Shown: positions 53,305-62,311 of the stretch, one piece after another | Position numbering within the stretch: position 1 is the first letter of the stretch | How the letters are laid out: each line of letters starts with the position of its first letter | Assembly: GCA_023336205.1 (NCBI GenBank) | Contig: JALQCR010000002.1 | Span: forward strand, 1 to 64,000 | Length of the DNA: 64,000 nt | Source: Pseudanabaena sp. Salubria-1 | GTDB lineage: Bacteria; Cyanobacteriota; Cyanobacteriia; Pseudanabaenales; Pseudanabaenaceae | Direction of reading: 5' to 3' | The notes under the pieces: model-generated | Told to the model about the DNA's origin: nothing | Database searches by the model: none | What the model saw: the letters and a program-made list of their open reading frames with translations, nothing else | Program-made: the position numbers and the translations under genes

Positions 53305-56300
53305 CTATCGCAATGAGGCGTTAAGTACAAATGATTTAATATTTACACCACCTTGAGATAAACTTTCAGCCTGTTTTGCAAATTGTTCTCTTGTTTCTTC
53401 AAGACTAATTTTAGGTGATTTGGCTTTACGAGTATCCCAATGAGTACAATAAAACCAACCAATTAGGTACAAACCATACTGGCAGGGATTATCTTTCAGA
53501 TATCTATCAACCAGTTGAGTTTGCATAGCTTCGTCTAAGTCGCCATTCCAGCAACCTTTAGCTTCAATAATAACCGTAACAGAATCTATTATTTCACCCG
53601 CGTGATTTCTAATGACAGCATCTACATGAATATCTGTCCGTTCCAGAACCGCACCTGTAGCTCTGGATCTAAGTTCTACTTCTCTATTAGCAAAAATCCC
53701 CTGTAGTTTGAGATCTCGATCAAAGTGCCGTTTTACATAATTGGAGAAAGTATTCTCATTAACTGGCTTGAAAAAATCTTTGGAATCTTTATCCCAAATA
53801 TCTCTAGACGCAGGAGTTTCACCTTGAAGTTCTAACTCAAGACGTTGTAAGGATTCAATTAATACATCAAGAAGCTGATTACCATCTTGTATGAGGCGTT
53901 TATCGCTGTTGTTCACCAACTGCATCAATTCTTTTGGCTCTGGTGGTTTCCAACTCTTTTTTCTCAAGGCATTCTGAGCTTTTATCAAATGCCACTTTAA
54001 ATCGTAGTTAGGGAAATACTCGATAACTTGTTGAATTTCATGGCAAGCTTTCAGAGTACCAGTTTCTCCGAGTTGAGTAAGTACACCGTCTCTAAATCGA
54101 GCTATATTTTCACGACTTTCTTCAGAATGCCAAGTATCATATACTGGATCTTCAGTATGTGGATAGTTGCATTCAAGCCAGATGTAGAGATCGGCAAGTT
54201 GTTTTTCATCTAGATTTAGATTGACATGGCGTAGCCCACAACTAGTAATCTCTAGAGATTCTTTTGCAAAATCGAGATCTTTGCTAATAGCCTGCCAAAT
54301 ATTATCCCAATCAGACTGCTGAGTATAATTGAGTAAAGCTTCAGCAGCCGAAATAGCTATTTTACGCTCATCATCATTAGACCAAGCTAACAGCAATTTG
54401 GCAAAATCTCTTGATTGTTCGTGATCTTGCTTAAGAAGTTCTTTTAACAACTGTGTAATACATTTAGGCTGTAAATCGAGCGCTTGAATTTTATTGAGTA
54501 AAACACTCTTTAAGATGTCGTCCCAACATTTTTCTAATTTGTCAACACTAGAAATATATTCACTATCCTTACCTTCAGAGTCAATCAGTTTAACTAGAGT
54601 ATCAATAAATTCTTGTGGAGCATGAGAATATGCTAATTTCAGTAAATCAAGATAAATATCTAAAGCTTCTCCATTTTGACTGGGAAAAGCCACAATTACA
54701 GGTGTCCACTTTGCCCAAATCTTAGGAGTGATTTGGTTTAAAAAAGTTAAATCTTCTTTTAGGAGAAGAAATAAAGCTCTACATCCCGCAAAAGAAGGTA
54801 AATCATATGTATTTTTGTCAATCCAACCATTTGAATAGTTATTTTTTTTTGTGATGTAACCTCTCGCCGCATTAATTATCTGATTCTTAGTAATTAAATC
54901 TGCTGATTGCCAACCATAGGAATCTGTGAGATCTATCATCCATTCATTTTCGTAGTAAGGGATATATGGTCTTAAGGTCATTTCTTGGTTTAGCCGCCAC
55001 CAAGCATCTATATTTCCACTGCTAAACTCATTTAAATAGTAACTTATCCTTTCTTTAATCTCCTGATCGGAAAATCCTTCTTTTTTGTTTTGCTCTCGTA
55101 CAGATTTTTGCATCTCTTGATAGCGCTCTCTTTCTATTTTAGCTTCGTCTGAATCAAGATCTATTGCTGCAAACCATCCTCCAAAACGATTCTGAAACAT
55201 TAAATCTTCTCTAGTTGCTAAGAGCAAAGCATCTATTTGTATTAGATTCAGACGATTAAAACTCCAATTAACAAGGTGTACCCAAATAGTTTTGCGTTTA
55301 CCACAATTTTCTGCCTTTGCCTTTTCAACTAACCAAATAAAATCATCAGTGAGAAGATTTATTCCTGTAACAGGATTTATCAAGTAGGAGAAGTCATAGG
55401 GCTTTAAGTTTTCTTTTTCAGCAAGCCGTGAAACAATAGATTGCAAAAGTGATCTTCTCTTGCTTTCAGATGTAAGTAGTAGATTTTCAAATTCAGATAT
55501 TTCTGTAATAAGAGCGTGATGTTGTTCCCATTGAATCATAGCAATCTTAGTAATTAATTCTAAGATACTAGGTTCTTCAATATAGTTCATTGAGAATCTA
55601 ACAATTGCATTCGCTGCTGATTTGAATGGGGATTGATAATGTCTAATCCCTTGATTAATAATCCAATTTAATGCGATAGGTAAATCTAGAGGATTTAGAT
55701 TTTTTACAAGTTCAGTACTGAGAAATTTGCTGTATCTAATATTAATCTTGGAAGATGTAAGTGAGGCAAAGAGTTCCTTTACTGTTAGGTGTTCTGGGAA
55801 AACAGCCGTCAAACTATAATCTTTGAGTCGATGCCATTTTTCGTCAATAGGGTTAGACACCGCTAAATCCTTTAATTTTTTCTTAGTAGCTGAATCACCT
55901 ATTAAGGTTAAAGCATGAGCAGAACTTCCCCGCAAATGAATATTTTCTGAATCATTGAGAGCGAGATCTGCTAATACCGCCTGTAAAGATTTTTCTTCAC
56001 AACATTCCGCAATATCAATTGCTTTATGTCTAGATTGCAAATTCTTTGTAGAATCCTGTTGTATATACGGCAGAAGCTGATTGGCTAATTTGGGGTGTTT
56101 TAGCTTTGTCAGATACTTGTAGTTTATAATCCGATAATCAAAGTCTTCAACTAAGCCTTGATCATATCGCTTCAATAGATTTTCAACAAGTTCTTCTTTA
56201 AAGCTTGCATCAGTAGGAATATCGCTACGCAATATAACATCTGGATCAGTTCGCGTAATCTCCTTTAAAACATCCTGTCTCATACTTGCTATCCACGCGG

Positions 56301-57510
56301 CAGTTTCATGAAGTTGCGGAGCGAGCCGTTTTTCAGGATCTTCAGGAGCAATCAATAAACTCATTATCTGAACTAATGGCAAATTGCTATGCTCTGCAAT
56401 GTACCAAGCAGCCAAAAACTCGGCATAAGTTTGATGGGCGAAACCTAATCGATTATCACCACGATCAGAAAAAAGTCCAGTCCCTATTACCTCTTCGATA
56501 GCTTTCTCGTTAACTGGATAATTAATCTTCTTAACTATTTCTTCTCCTCCCGAAATCTCTCTGAATGTTATATCTTCTGGTAAAAGCTGATCCTGACCCC
56601 AATTTTGTAGAACGGCTGAACGCTTGCAGAAGATCGTAAGTGCTGCAATCCTTCCTGCAATTGCTAATCGTATTTCTGGATCTAAATTACCAAGTAATTT
56701 TGCCTCACGTCGATTTGATTCGGGTGGTTCTTTGCAAAGCTCCAGACATCCATCTAAATAAAGATCGATTTTTCGTTCAGGAAACCCACCTTTACTTTTA
56801 TAAATCCTTAAAAGAAATCCTAGTGTAATAGGCTTTATTGCAAAAGGTATAGCTTCATTTTGTCTAATTGCCTCTACAAAAGATTCAGTTTCAATATTTT
56901 CTGCGGTGGCTGCTTCTTCAACGTCTTTTCTTCTTAGTGGCGCTAGTTTATAGGCACGGACAGCATCTTTGCCCCAAAGATTAATGAAACGATTTTCCAA
57001 CGCTAAAGACCAATCTGCTGTTCTACTAGCAATGCGAAGATATAATCTCTGTATTTGACTAGAGTGGTTAGACAACTCATCAGCAAGAAATGTAGACAGA
57101 GTATCAATTCTCAATAAACACTCATCAAAACTATCCAAAAATAGGTATAGTCTATGGCTACTATCTTTCCAAGATTTAAATGTTTCATGTTCAAAAAGAC
57201 TTCTAATTAGACGATCTTCACTACCAAATGATCTTAGATTAAGATGAATTGATGTATGCCCTTGCTGTTTGATTTTCGTACTAATATCATCTTTTTCTGT
57301 TTGTAAGGCAGATGATTTTCCTATGCCTGGTTCGCCCAATAAAATAAGGCATGGAATATCAGCAATACCCTCAAAAGAGACTACATCTGGATTTATATGC
57401 TTACCATATTCTGTATCAGGATCATATAAGTAACCAAAATCAGCCAAAGAAAAATTTCTTTCCCTTGGACACCAAAATCTTTTCCAGTTATAAGTCTGTT
57501 GAGGCATCAC
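53305..57510 (-). CDS. NACHT ATPase with HEAT-like repeats and C-terminal PD-(D/E)XK nuclease-like domain
   Basis: 1,401 residues. The P-loop is CLILLGEPGIGKSSALQ (54-70), Walker B is HRLYLFLDSFDECLLRI with the NACHT-type D-x-x-D-E (121-135), followed by LRIASRTADW and a winged-helix region (GLFSDRGDNRLGFAHQTYAEFLAAWYIA). About 800 residues of helical repeats come next. The C-terminal 150 residues hold ERTDIHVDAVIRNHAG and DSVTVIIEAKGCWNGDL, a D…E-x-K nuclease core. Bacterial NACHT proteins with nuclease effectors are antiviral in studied cases. Here the effector is at the C-terminus rather than the usual N-terminus. Confidence 0.82.
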   Translation of the reverse strand: MMPQQTYNWKRFWCPRERNFSLADFGYLYDPDTEYGKHINPDVVSFEGIADIPCLILLGEPGIGKSSALQTEKDDISTKIKQQGHTSIHLNLRSFGSEDRLIRSLFEHETFKSWKDSSHRLYLFLDSFDECLLRIDTLSTFLADELSNHSSQIQRLYLRIASRTADWSLALENRFINLWGKDAVRAYKLAPLRRKDVEEAATAENIETESFVEAIRQNEAIPFAIKPITLGFLLRIYKSKGGFPERKIDLYLDGCLELCKEPPESNRREAKLLGNLDPEIRLAIAGRIAALTIFCKRSAVLQNWGQDQLLPEDITFREISGGEEIVKKINYPVNEKAIEEVIGTGLFSDRGDNRLGFAHQTYAEFLAAWYIAEHSNLPLVQIMSLLIAPEDPEKRLAPQLHETAAWIASMRQDVLKEITRTDPDVILRSDIPTDASFKEELVENLLKRYDQGLVEDFDYRIINYKYLTKLKHPKLANQLLPYIQQDSTKNLQSRHKAIDIAECCEEKSLQAVLADLALNDSENIHLRGSSAHALTLIGDSATKKKLKDLAVSNPIDEKWHRLKDYSLTAVFPEHLTVKELFASLTSSKINIRYSKFLSTELVKNLNPLDLPIALNWIINQGIRHYQSPFKSAANAIVRFSMNYIEEPSILELITKIAMIQWEQHHALITEISEFENLLLTSESKRRSLLQSIVSRLAEKENLKPYDFSYLINPVTGINLLTDDFIWLVEKAKAENCGKRKTIWVHLVNWSFNRLNLIQIDALLLATREDLMFQNRFGGWFAAIDLDSDEAKIERERYQEMQKSVREQNKKEGFSDQEIKERISYYLNEFSSGNIDAWWRLNQEMTLRPYIPYYENEWMIDLTDSYGWQSADLITKNQIINAARGYITKKNNYSNGWIDKNTYDLPSFAGCRALFLLLKEDLTFLNQITPKIWAKWTPVIVAFPSQNGEALDIYLDLLKLAYSHAPQEFIDTLVKLIDSEGKDSEYISSVDKLEKCWDDILKSVLLNKIQALDLQPKCITQLLKELLKQDHEQSRDFAKLLLAWSNDDERKIAISAAEALLNYTQQSDWDNIWQAISKDLDFAKESLEITSCGLRHVNLNLDEKQLADLYIWLECNYPHTEDPVYDTWHSEESRENIARFRDGVLTQLGETGTLKACHEIQQVIEYFPNYDLKWHLIKAQNALRKKSWKPPEPKELMQLVNNSDKRLIQDGNQLLDVLIESLQRLELELQGETPASRDIWDKDSKDFFKPVNENTFSNYVKRHFDRDLKLQGIFANREVELRSRATGAVLERTDIHVDAVIRNHAGEIIDSVTVIIEAKGCWNGDLDEAMQTQLVDRYLKDNPCQYGLYLIGWFYCTHWDTRKAKSPKISLEETREQFAKQAESLSQGGVNIKSFVLNASLR

Positions 57511-57796
57511 AAAGATTTAAGCTTTATTTGATAGCACTATTTTAACTGCTTATTTGTTGAATCAAAAGAGACAATAGCTGACACTGTAAAATTGTTCATA
57601 AGATATAGTGAATTTTTTGGCATGAAGGATAAAAGTATCAGACTATGCTAATCCACTCATCCAGAGAAATAGCTGAATATTTACCTGATCAAAATCCGAC
57701 AAAAAGTACATGACATCACCATTTTAAAAGCGATCGCCCGATCACGGGCTAGTTTCTCAGAACCGCGTCGCACAACTTATCCTGTATCTACCCTCA

Positions 57797-59560
57797 TTAG
57801 GGACTGAAGGTTATCTGCCGATCGCACTCTAGCCTTTCCAGTTCGGCTTGCAAGCTAGCAATTTCCGATGCAGATTTACTCCTACGCAAAATTGGCGTTT
57901 CTAGTAAAGCTTTCAGATAGCCAATCCTGCTTCCAATCGCCGACATAGGCTCAGATTTTGGTAGTTCATAGGGTCGCAAGCAATCGGCATTAGCAGTTTT
58001 TGGAGATGGATTTTGAGAGATCGCTCCTTTGGAGTTTTCAGTTTTTGACGGACTTAGCCTGCCGTGGGTCTCGATCCACATCGGATCGCTAGTTTTTGGC
58101 GACGACTTTGACAAGTGGGTGGGGGCTTGAAAATCAACGTCGGCAAATTTGGGCAATTCTTGCCCTCGCAGGGGCGTTTCAGAGCAGCCTAACGCTTTAT
58201 ATAGGGCTTTTTCTGTAACAGTCCTTTCTGTCTGGGTTTCAGTTTGTTTGATCGGGGGGGCGATTGCTATGGGGGATGGGGCGGAATTGTTTGTATTTAT
58301 GCTGTTACGCGATTCGGTGAATTCTGGATGCCATAGCTGTTTGTTTTCGTATAGGGTTTCTACTGATACTTTTGCTGTTTTGGCGATCGCTTGCGCCATG
58401 CCTCGGATTGTTTCTGGCATTTCTCCTGTTTTATTTAGCTCGTTTACGGTTGTGAGGATGCGCTCGAGCCTTTCTGCTTGTTTCTGGGCTTTTTTGTTTT
58501 CTATATCTTCTCCTTCGTCGTTTGTTTGTTCTGCCTTTTTACTTCCCCAGGGGAAATGATGCTTCATACACCATTGGGCGATATCTTTGGCTTTTTGGTC
58601 GAGTCTCTTGATATCGCCGCAAAATTTTATGAATCCTACTGCGGCTCTTGCTGTTTTAGTGATGTATTCGGCGATCGCTTTGTCATCTTCACAGCCTAAG
58701 AAGACGCGGGCGTATTTGCCCATTAGATATAACAGTTGGTTGGATTGTCCCTGTGCTGTCCATCCTGCTTCGATTTGTTTTTCTAGGTCTTCTCGCCATT
58801 TAATTAGTTTGCGGTTGTCTTTGGGTGGTTGATAGTTGGCTTTGGCTTCGGAGATCGCTTGGTTTAGCAGGTCGATGTCTTGTTGCTCTTGTACGGTCAA
58901 CCATGTTTCGACAAATTGATTTAGATCCCGTCCGACGATCTGGAGGTCGTTGTCGAGTTGGTAACTGCCTGTTTGCAAAGGTAGTCGATGTCCGTTATAT
59001 TCTGAGTCGTATTTTTTGGTGTTGGGGAAGCTTTCGATTACTCCTGCGGCGATTTCGCAGTTGTTTTTTTGCAGGCTGGATTTGATCGCGCAGGCTAAGC
59101 CGAAGCTGGGTACTTCTTGCCATAGTGGATAGTAGATATGCAGTCCTTCGCTATGCGAACTCTGCACGATTAGCGGTCTGACCAACCCTATTTCTTCTAG
59201 GGCTTGCAGTACGGTTTTAAATTTCTCGTGGTTGTTGTTGGGGTGGTAGGGGCTGCCTTTGTCTATGTCGAGCAGGGCATATTCGGTTTGGTTGCCAAAT
59301 CTTACGCCGATCAGCGTTTCGTTATCTGCCCAATAGTCGTACAGTCGCCTTCCTGTAATCGGATAGCGCGTTTCGGTTTTCCATTCGGGTTTGCTCGTCC
59401 GATCTATATTTTTGGCATAGATAAAATTCCACGAATATGGGAAAAAGCTCGCAAAGGTTTGCGCTGCTAATTCTGTTGTGGTTAATGTTTTTGCTTCTAA
59501 GCCTTTGGTCGTAAATTTTGGATCGATAGTGTTACAAACACGATCTTTCTGCGAGGTCAT
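57797..59560 (-). CDS. primase-like plasmid replication protein (AEP-type candidate)
   Basis: 587 residues. The sequence YALLDIDKGSPYHP (94-107) has the D-x-D of archaeo-eukaryotic primases, and VQSSHSEGLHIYYPL (132-146) the s-x-H motif. The domain sits at about 40-230. The middle holds a helical part (GCEDDKAIAEYITKTARAAVGFIKF), and the C-terminus is polar and low-complexity, then ends SASEIASLQAELERL. Similar proteins are found on cyanobacterial plasmids, where they are candidates for replication initiation. The start overlaps the upstream small gene by ATGA. Confidence 0.6.
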   Translation of the reverse strand: MTSQKDRVCNTIDPKFTTKGLEAKTLTTTELAAQTFASFFPYSWNFIYAKNIDRTSKPEWKTETRYPITGRRLYDYWADNETLIGVRFGNQTEYALLDIDKGSPYHPNNNHEKFKTVLQALEEIGLVRPLIVQSSHSEGLHIYYPLWQEVPSFGLACAIKSSLQKNNCEIAAGVIESFPNTKKYDSEYNGHRLPLQTGSYQLDNDLQIVGRDLNQFVETWLTVQEQQDIDLLNQAISEAKANYQPPKDNRKLIKWREDLEKQIEAGWTAQGQSNQLLYLMGKYARVFLGCEDDKAIAEYITKTARAAVGFIKFCGDIKRLDQKAKDIAQWCMKHHFPWGSKKAEQTNDEGEDIENKKAQKQAERLERILTTVNELNKTGEMPETIRGMAQAIAKTAKVSVETLYENKQLWHPEFTESRNSINTNNSAPSPIAIAPPIKQTETQTERTVTEKALYKALGCSETPLRGQELPKFADVDFQAPTHLSKSSPKTSDPMWIETHGRLSPSKTENSKGAISQNPSPKTANADCLRPYELPKSEPMSAIGSRIGYLKALLETPILRRSKSASEIASLQAELERLECDRQITFSP

Positions 59561-59841
59561 GCTCGTTGACCTCTTTTTTGCTTGTCACGGGCGATCGCTT
59601 TGCCGATCTGCTGTGGCAAGTCTCGCAAATTTAAAAACATCTCAATCGTCCTGATTGTAGGGGTTGTAGCGATTTCAATCAGGAAATAAACAGACTTTTT
59701 GAATTCAGTTCGATAATCAATAATTGCCTTTTGCAAATTATTTAAAAATTTGCAGCAAAAACTGTTGCTAATCTTGTATCTTGCGTTAAGATATAGAGAA
59801 GCGCTGAACAAAATTGCCCTTCCGAAGCAACATCTGTCCAT
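59557..59841 (-). CDS. small hypothetical gene coupled to the primase-like gene
   Basis: Up to 94 residues; the true start is unclear and may be internal (MFLNLRDLPQQIGKAIARD at 59637). The C-terminus is basic and helical. Its stop overlaps the start of the primase-like gene by 4 bp, a common sign of coupled translation and the main support for it being real. Confidence 0.4.
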   Translation of the reverse strand: MDRCCFGRAILFSASLYLNARYKISNSFCCKFLNNLQKAIIDYRTEFKKSVYFLIEIATTPTIRTIEMFLNLRDLPQQIGKAIARDKQKRGQRA

Positions 59842-59881
59842 TCCTGGATATTAAATTTAAAAACCTTCGGGTTTACAAAGA

Positions 59882-59912
59882 AGCTAGTGAGGTCGAAGTC
59901 ACTGGCTTTTTT
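59882..59912 (+). terminator. Rho-independent terminator without a protein gene upstream
   Basis: The stem AGCTAGTGA / TCACTGGCT has a GGTCGAAG loop and a run of six T. It faces the plus strand, where no plus-strand gene ends nearby, so it may end a short RNA transcribed antisense to the start of the replication operon. Confidence 0.65.
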
Positions 59913-60152
59913 GTGTTTGAAGGGGAAAGCTAGCTAAGTAATCTCCTGCGGATAAAAACGGTGATTTAAGCATACAGCGATCGCTCTAGATCTGATCCAT
60001 AAAAGATCAAAATTTTATCTAAATAAACCTCGATTTTGCTGACAAGCATCAATGAATGTCATCTGTGACACTTTTTTAGTAATGTCAAGTCGCTGTAAAG
60101 GGCTTGCGTAGTAGTGTTTTCCCTACTGTCAGGGGCTAAGACGACAGAGGGA

Positions 60153-60323
60153 TAATCAATACTTCGGACAGTTTTTTAACGAGGCTATAACGCTTGTAGG
60201 GCAGTATTTTGATTTAATTGGTTGTTGGCTCAAAAGCTAACGATAATTTAAATAAAGCCCAAAATACTAGCTCTATACGGGATCGGTGATACAAGGTTTT
60301 GAAACTGTCCGAAGTATTGATAA
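60153..60323. mobile_element. candidate 165-bp MITE with 19-bp perfect inverted ends
   Basis: The ends TCAATACTTCGGACAGTTT (60156-60174) and the exact reverse complement (60302-60320) are flanked by TAA on both sides. A TNA duplication is seen in some IS5-family groups. No coding capacity. It lies 37 bp upstream of the peptidase gene and may carry its promoter. Confidence 0.65.
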
Positions 60324-60356
60324 TAAGATACAAAGCTGATTAGAGGACAAAGGTTT

Positions 60357-61046
60357 ATGTACTTTCACTCGTCTTACCTGATTCTAATTCCAGGGATGCT
60401 CCTGATGTTTTGGGCGCAGCATCGGGTCAAAGCAACCTACGAAAAATATGCCGAAATCCAATCAAGTTTAGGAATGACAGGCGCACAGGTAGCTCAAACT
60501 ATCTTGCAACGTATGGGCATTAATGATGTCGCGGTTGAACAAGTCGAAGGTGAGCTAACGGATCATTACGATCCATCCGCTAAAGCAGTGCGATTATCAG
60601 AGTCGGTATACGCATCATCATCCCTAGCCGCCGCCGCGATCGCTGCTCATGAATGCGGTCACGTATTGCAAGATGTACGGGGCTATCAATTCATGAATAT
60701 CCGTGCTTCGCTAGTACCAGTGGCAAATATCGGCGCAAACTTTGGACCACTGATGGTAATGGCAGGACTATTTCTAACCTCATTAGGTAGTCTGAGTACA
60801 GTTTTCATCAACATTGGCATTATTTTGTTTGCTGGAGCGATTCTGTTTCACATCGTCACTTTACCTGTTGAGTTTGATGCATCAAGCCGAGCTTTGAGAC
60901 TGATTGATGAATTAGGAATTTTGCAAGGTGAAGAAAGTGGAGGCGCTCGGAGTGTGCTGAATGCGGCGGCTTGGACGTATGTGGCAACGGCAATCTATGC
61001 AGCCTTGCAACTGGTGCAACTGTTAGTGATGAGAGGTGATCGCTAA
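60357..61046 (+). CDS. zinc metallopeptidase, YugP-type (Zn_peptidase_2)
   Basis: 229 residues. An N-terminal membrane segment (SYLILIPGMLLMFWAQ), the zinc motif AAHECGHVLQD in HExxH position (about 97-107), two further hydrophobic helices (VANIGANFGPLMVMAGLFL, INIGIILFAGAILFHIVTL), and the EFDASSRAL segment with the likely third zinc ligand. It is an integral membrane peptidase of unknown substrate. Length and motif order fit the family. A clear terminator follows. Confidence 0.92.
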   Translation: MYFHSSYLILIPGMLLMFWAQHRVKATYEKYAEIQSSLGMTGAQVAQTILQRMGINDVAVEQVEGELTDHYDPSAKAVRLSESVYASSSLAAAAIAAHECGHVLQDVRGYQFMNIRASLVPVANIGANFGPLMVMAGLFLTSLGSLSTVFINIGIILFAGAILFHIVTLPVEFDASSRALRLIDELGILQGEESGGARSVLNAAAWTYVATAIYAALQLVQLLVMRGDR

Positions 61047-61072
61047 ATCGTCAGTCCTTTCCAAAAAATAAG

Positions 61073-61099
61073 AAGCGGTGCGATGCGCCGCTTTTTATT
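61073..61099. terminator. bidirectional terminator between convergent genes
   Basis: AAGCGGTGC / GCGCCGCTT form a stem with a GAT loop, followed by TTTATTTTT. The A-rich run on the left gives a T-run on the other strand. It serves the peptidase and HAD genes. Confidence 0.8.
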
Positions 61100-61853
61100 T
61101 TTGTAATAATAATTTTGCCAACTCAGAAAACCCAGAAAACTCGGAAGCCTGAGTAACGTACTTGGGTAAATGCAGCATTTTGTCTTGGTAGTGGCGAACA
61201 TTTGCCACGCCGACTGAGATGGGAAATAGATCAGCATCAAACATCGCTTCATCATTGGGACTATCGCCAACGGTTAGGACTTGCTGCGAATTGATTTCAG
61301 GGAAATGGTTGTTTAGAACTGAGAGCAAGCCAGTAGCTTTATCTTGGTGAACTGGTTTGATATGACATTGGACATTGCTGTACGTGAAACTCCAACCCAT
61401 TTGTTGACATTGCGAAGAGATTGCTTGAATATCATCAGTCGATAAATCATTGACATCAAAAGTCCAATCAGTAATACGGAACTGGTTATCAGTGGAAGTC
61501 TGAAGATTAGGAAATTTCTGCTTAATGTGATGAAAAGTATTTTCTAGAAGAATGCGATGTTTAGATAGATTAGGAACCGAAGAAAGTAAATCTTGTTGAC
61601 CATTTGGCTGTAAAAATAAACCGCCATTTTCAGCGATCGCCCCTGCCACAGGTAAATAGTTCACCAAAGCACTAACCCAGCCTGCCGAGCGCCCAGTCAC
61701 CAAGAGGACTTTGATTCCTGCTGATTGTAAATCGAGAAGAGTCGAGATGAAATCGGAAGCAAATTTTCCATTGAGGGTAAGAGTACCATCAACATCAGAA
61801 GCAATTAAACGAATGTCGGACAAATCAGTTTGATTGAGATTGAGCAGGGTCAT
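61095..61853 (-). CDS. HAD-superfamily (Cof-type) phosphatase
   Basis: 252 residues. Motif I is LIASDVDGTLTLNG, motif II is VLLVTGRSAG, K in the DKATGLLSVL segment is motif III, and motif IV is VLTVGDSPNDEAMFD. The C2-type cap domain lies between II and III (about 85-185). Such enzymes hydrolyse small sugar or nucleotide phosphates. It is a single gene with no operon partner. Confidence 0.93.
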   Translation of the reverse strand: MTLLNLNQTDLSDIRLIASDVDGTLTLNGKFASDFISTLLDLQSAGIKVLLVTGRSAGWVSALVNYLPVAGAIAENGGLFLQPNGQQDLLSSVPNLSKHRILLENTFHHIKQKFPNLQTSTDNQFRITDWTFDVNDLSTDDIQAISSQCQQMGWSFTYSNVQCHIKPVHQDKATGLLSVLNNHFPEINSQQVLTVGDSPNDEAMFDADLFPISVGVANVRHYQDKMLHLPKYVTQASEFSGFSELAKLLLQK

Positions 61854-62081
61854 AAATAAGAAATGAAACTAAAACCAGAATACAACCAACGTGAGGCTAT
61901 TGGAAAATCTAGCGATTAGCTGGTGAAGCTAAAACTACCATTAACGGAGTATTGACAATCCCAGAATTTGTAAGAACAATATTTTCAATCATCAATCCAG
62001 AGAAATTGATAGAATGTACTCGCTGAGTTATCAATTTCCCCAATCTGTTGTATCCAATTCTAAGCACATAAAGAGGAACTA

Positions 62082-62297
62082 ATGAGAAACAATATCCAGT
62101 CCAAGATTGATGCAGGCTATACCTATGACGAACTACTGAGCGAAGGACTAGCCAGCTTTGATGACATAGCACGCTATGAAGCACAGTATTCCCTATATGA
62201 CGAAGATGCAGAACCAAAGCCCAAAAAGGCAAAAGCAAAACCTAAAACACAAGGAATCAAACCAACTAAAGAAGCAGAAATTGATTTTGAATTTTAG
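62082..62297 (+). CDS. small hypothetical protein preceding the polymerase-like gene
   Basis: 71 residues. An N-terminal helical part (IQSKIDAGYTYDELLSEGLASFDDIARYEAQY) is followed by an acidic-to-lysine/proline-rich tail (PKPKKAKAKPKTQ) ending EAEIDFEF. An AAAGAGGA tract lies upstream of the ATG and is a good ribosome binding site. It ends 14 bp before the next gene, so the two are probably co-expressed. No family is known. Confidence 0.6.
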   Translation: MRNNIQSKIDAGYTYDELLSEGLASFDDIARYEAQYSLYDEDAEPKPKKAKAKPKTQGIKPTKEAEIDFEF

Positions 62298-62311
62298 CGA
62301 GAAATCATGAC

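Larger units (their letters stand above)
59842..60356. other. 515-bp non-coding stretch next to the replication gene
   Basis: It contains an orphan terminator (59882-59912), a small candidate MITE (60156-60320) and AT-rich sequence. No gene is seen. Its location beside the primase-like gene makes it a possible place for an origin or a control RNA, but no iterons were recognised. Confidence 0.45.

Noticed and set aside
61909..62238. 109-codon minus-strand frame
   Set aside because: Overlaps the well-supported small gene at 62082-62297 and shows no domain features.
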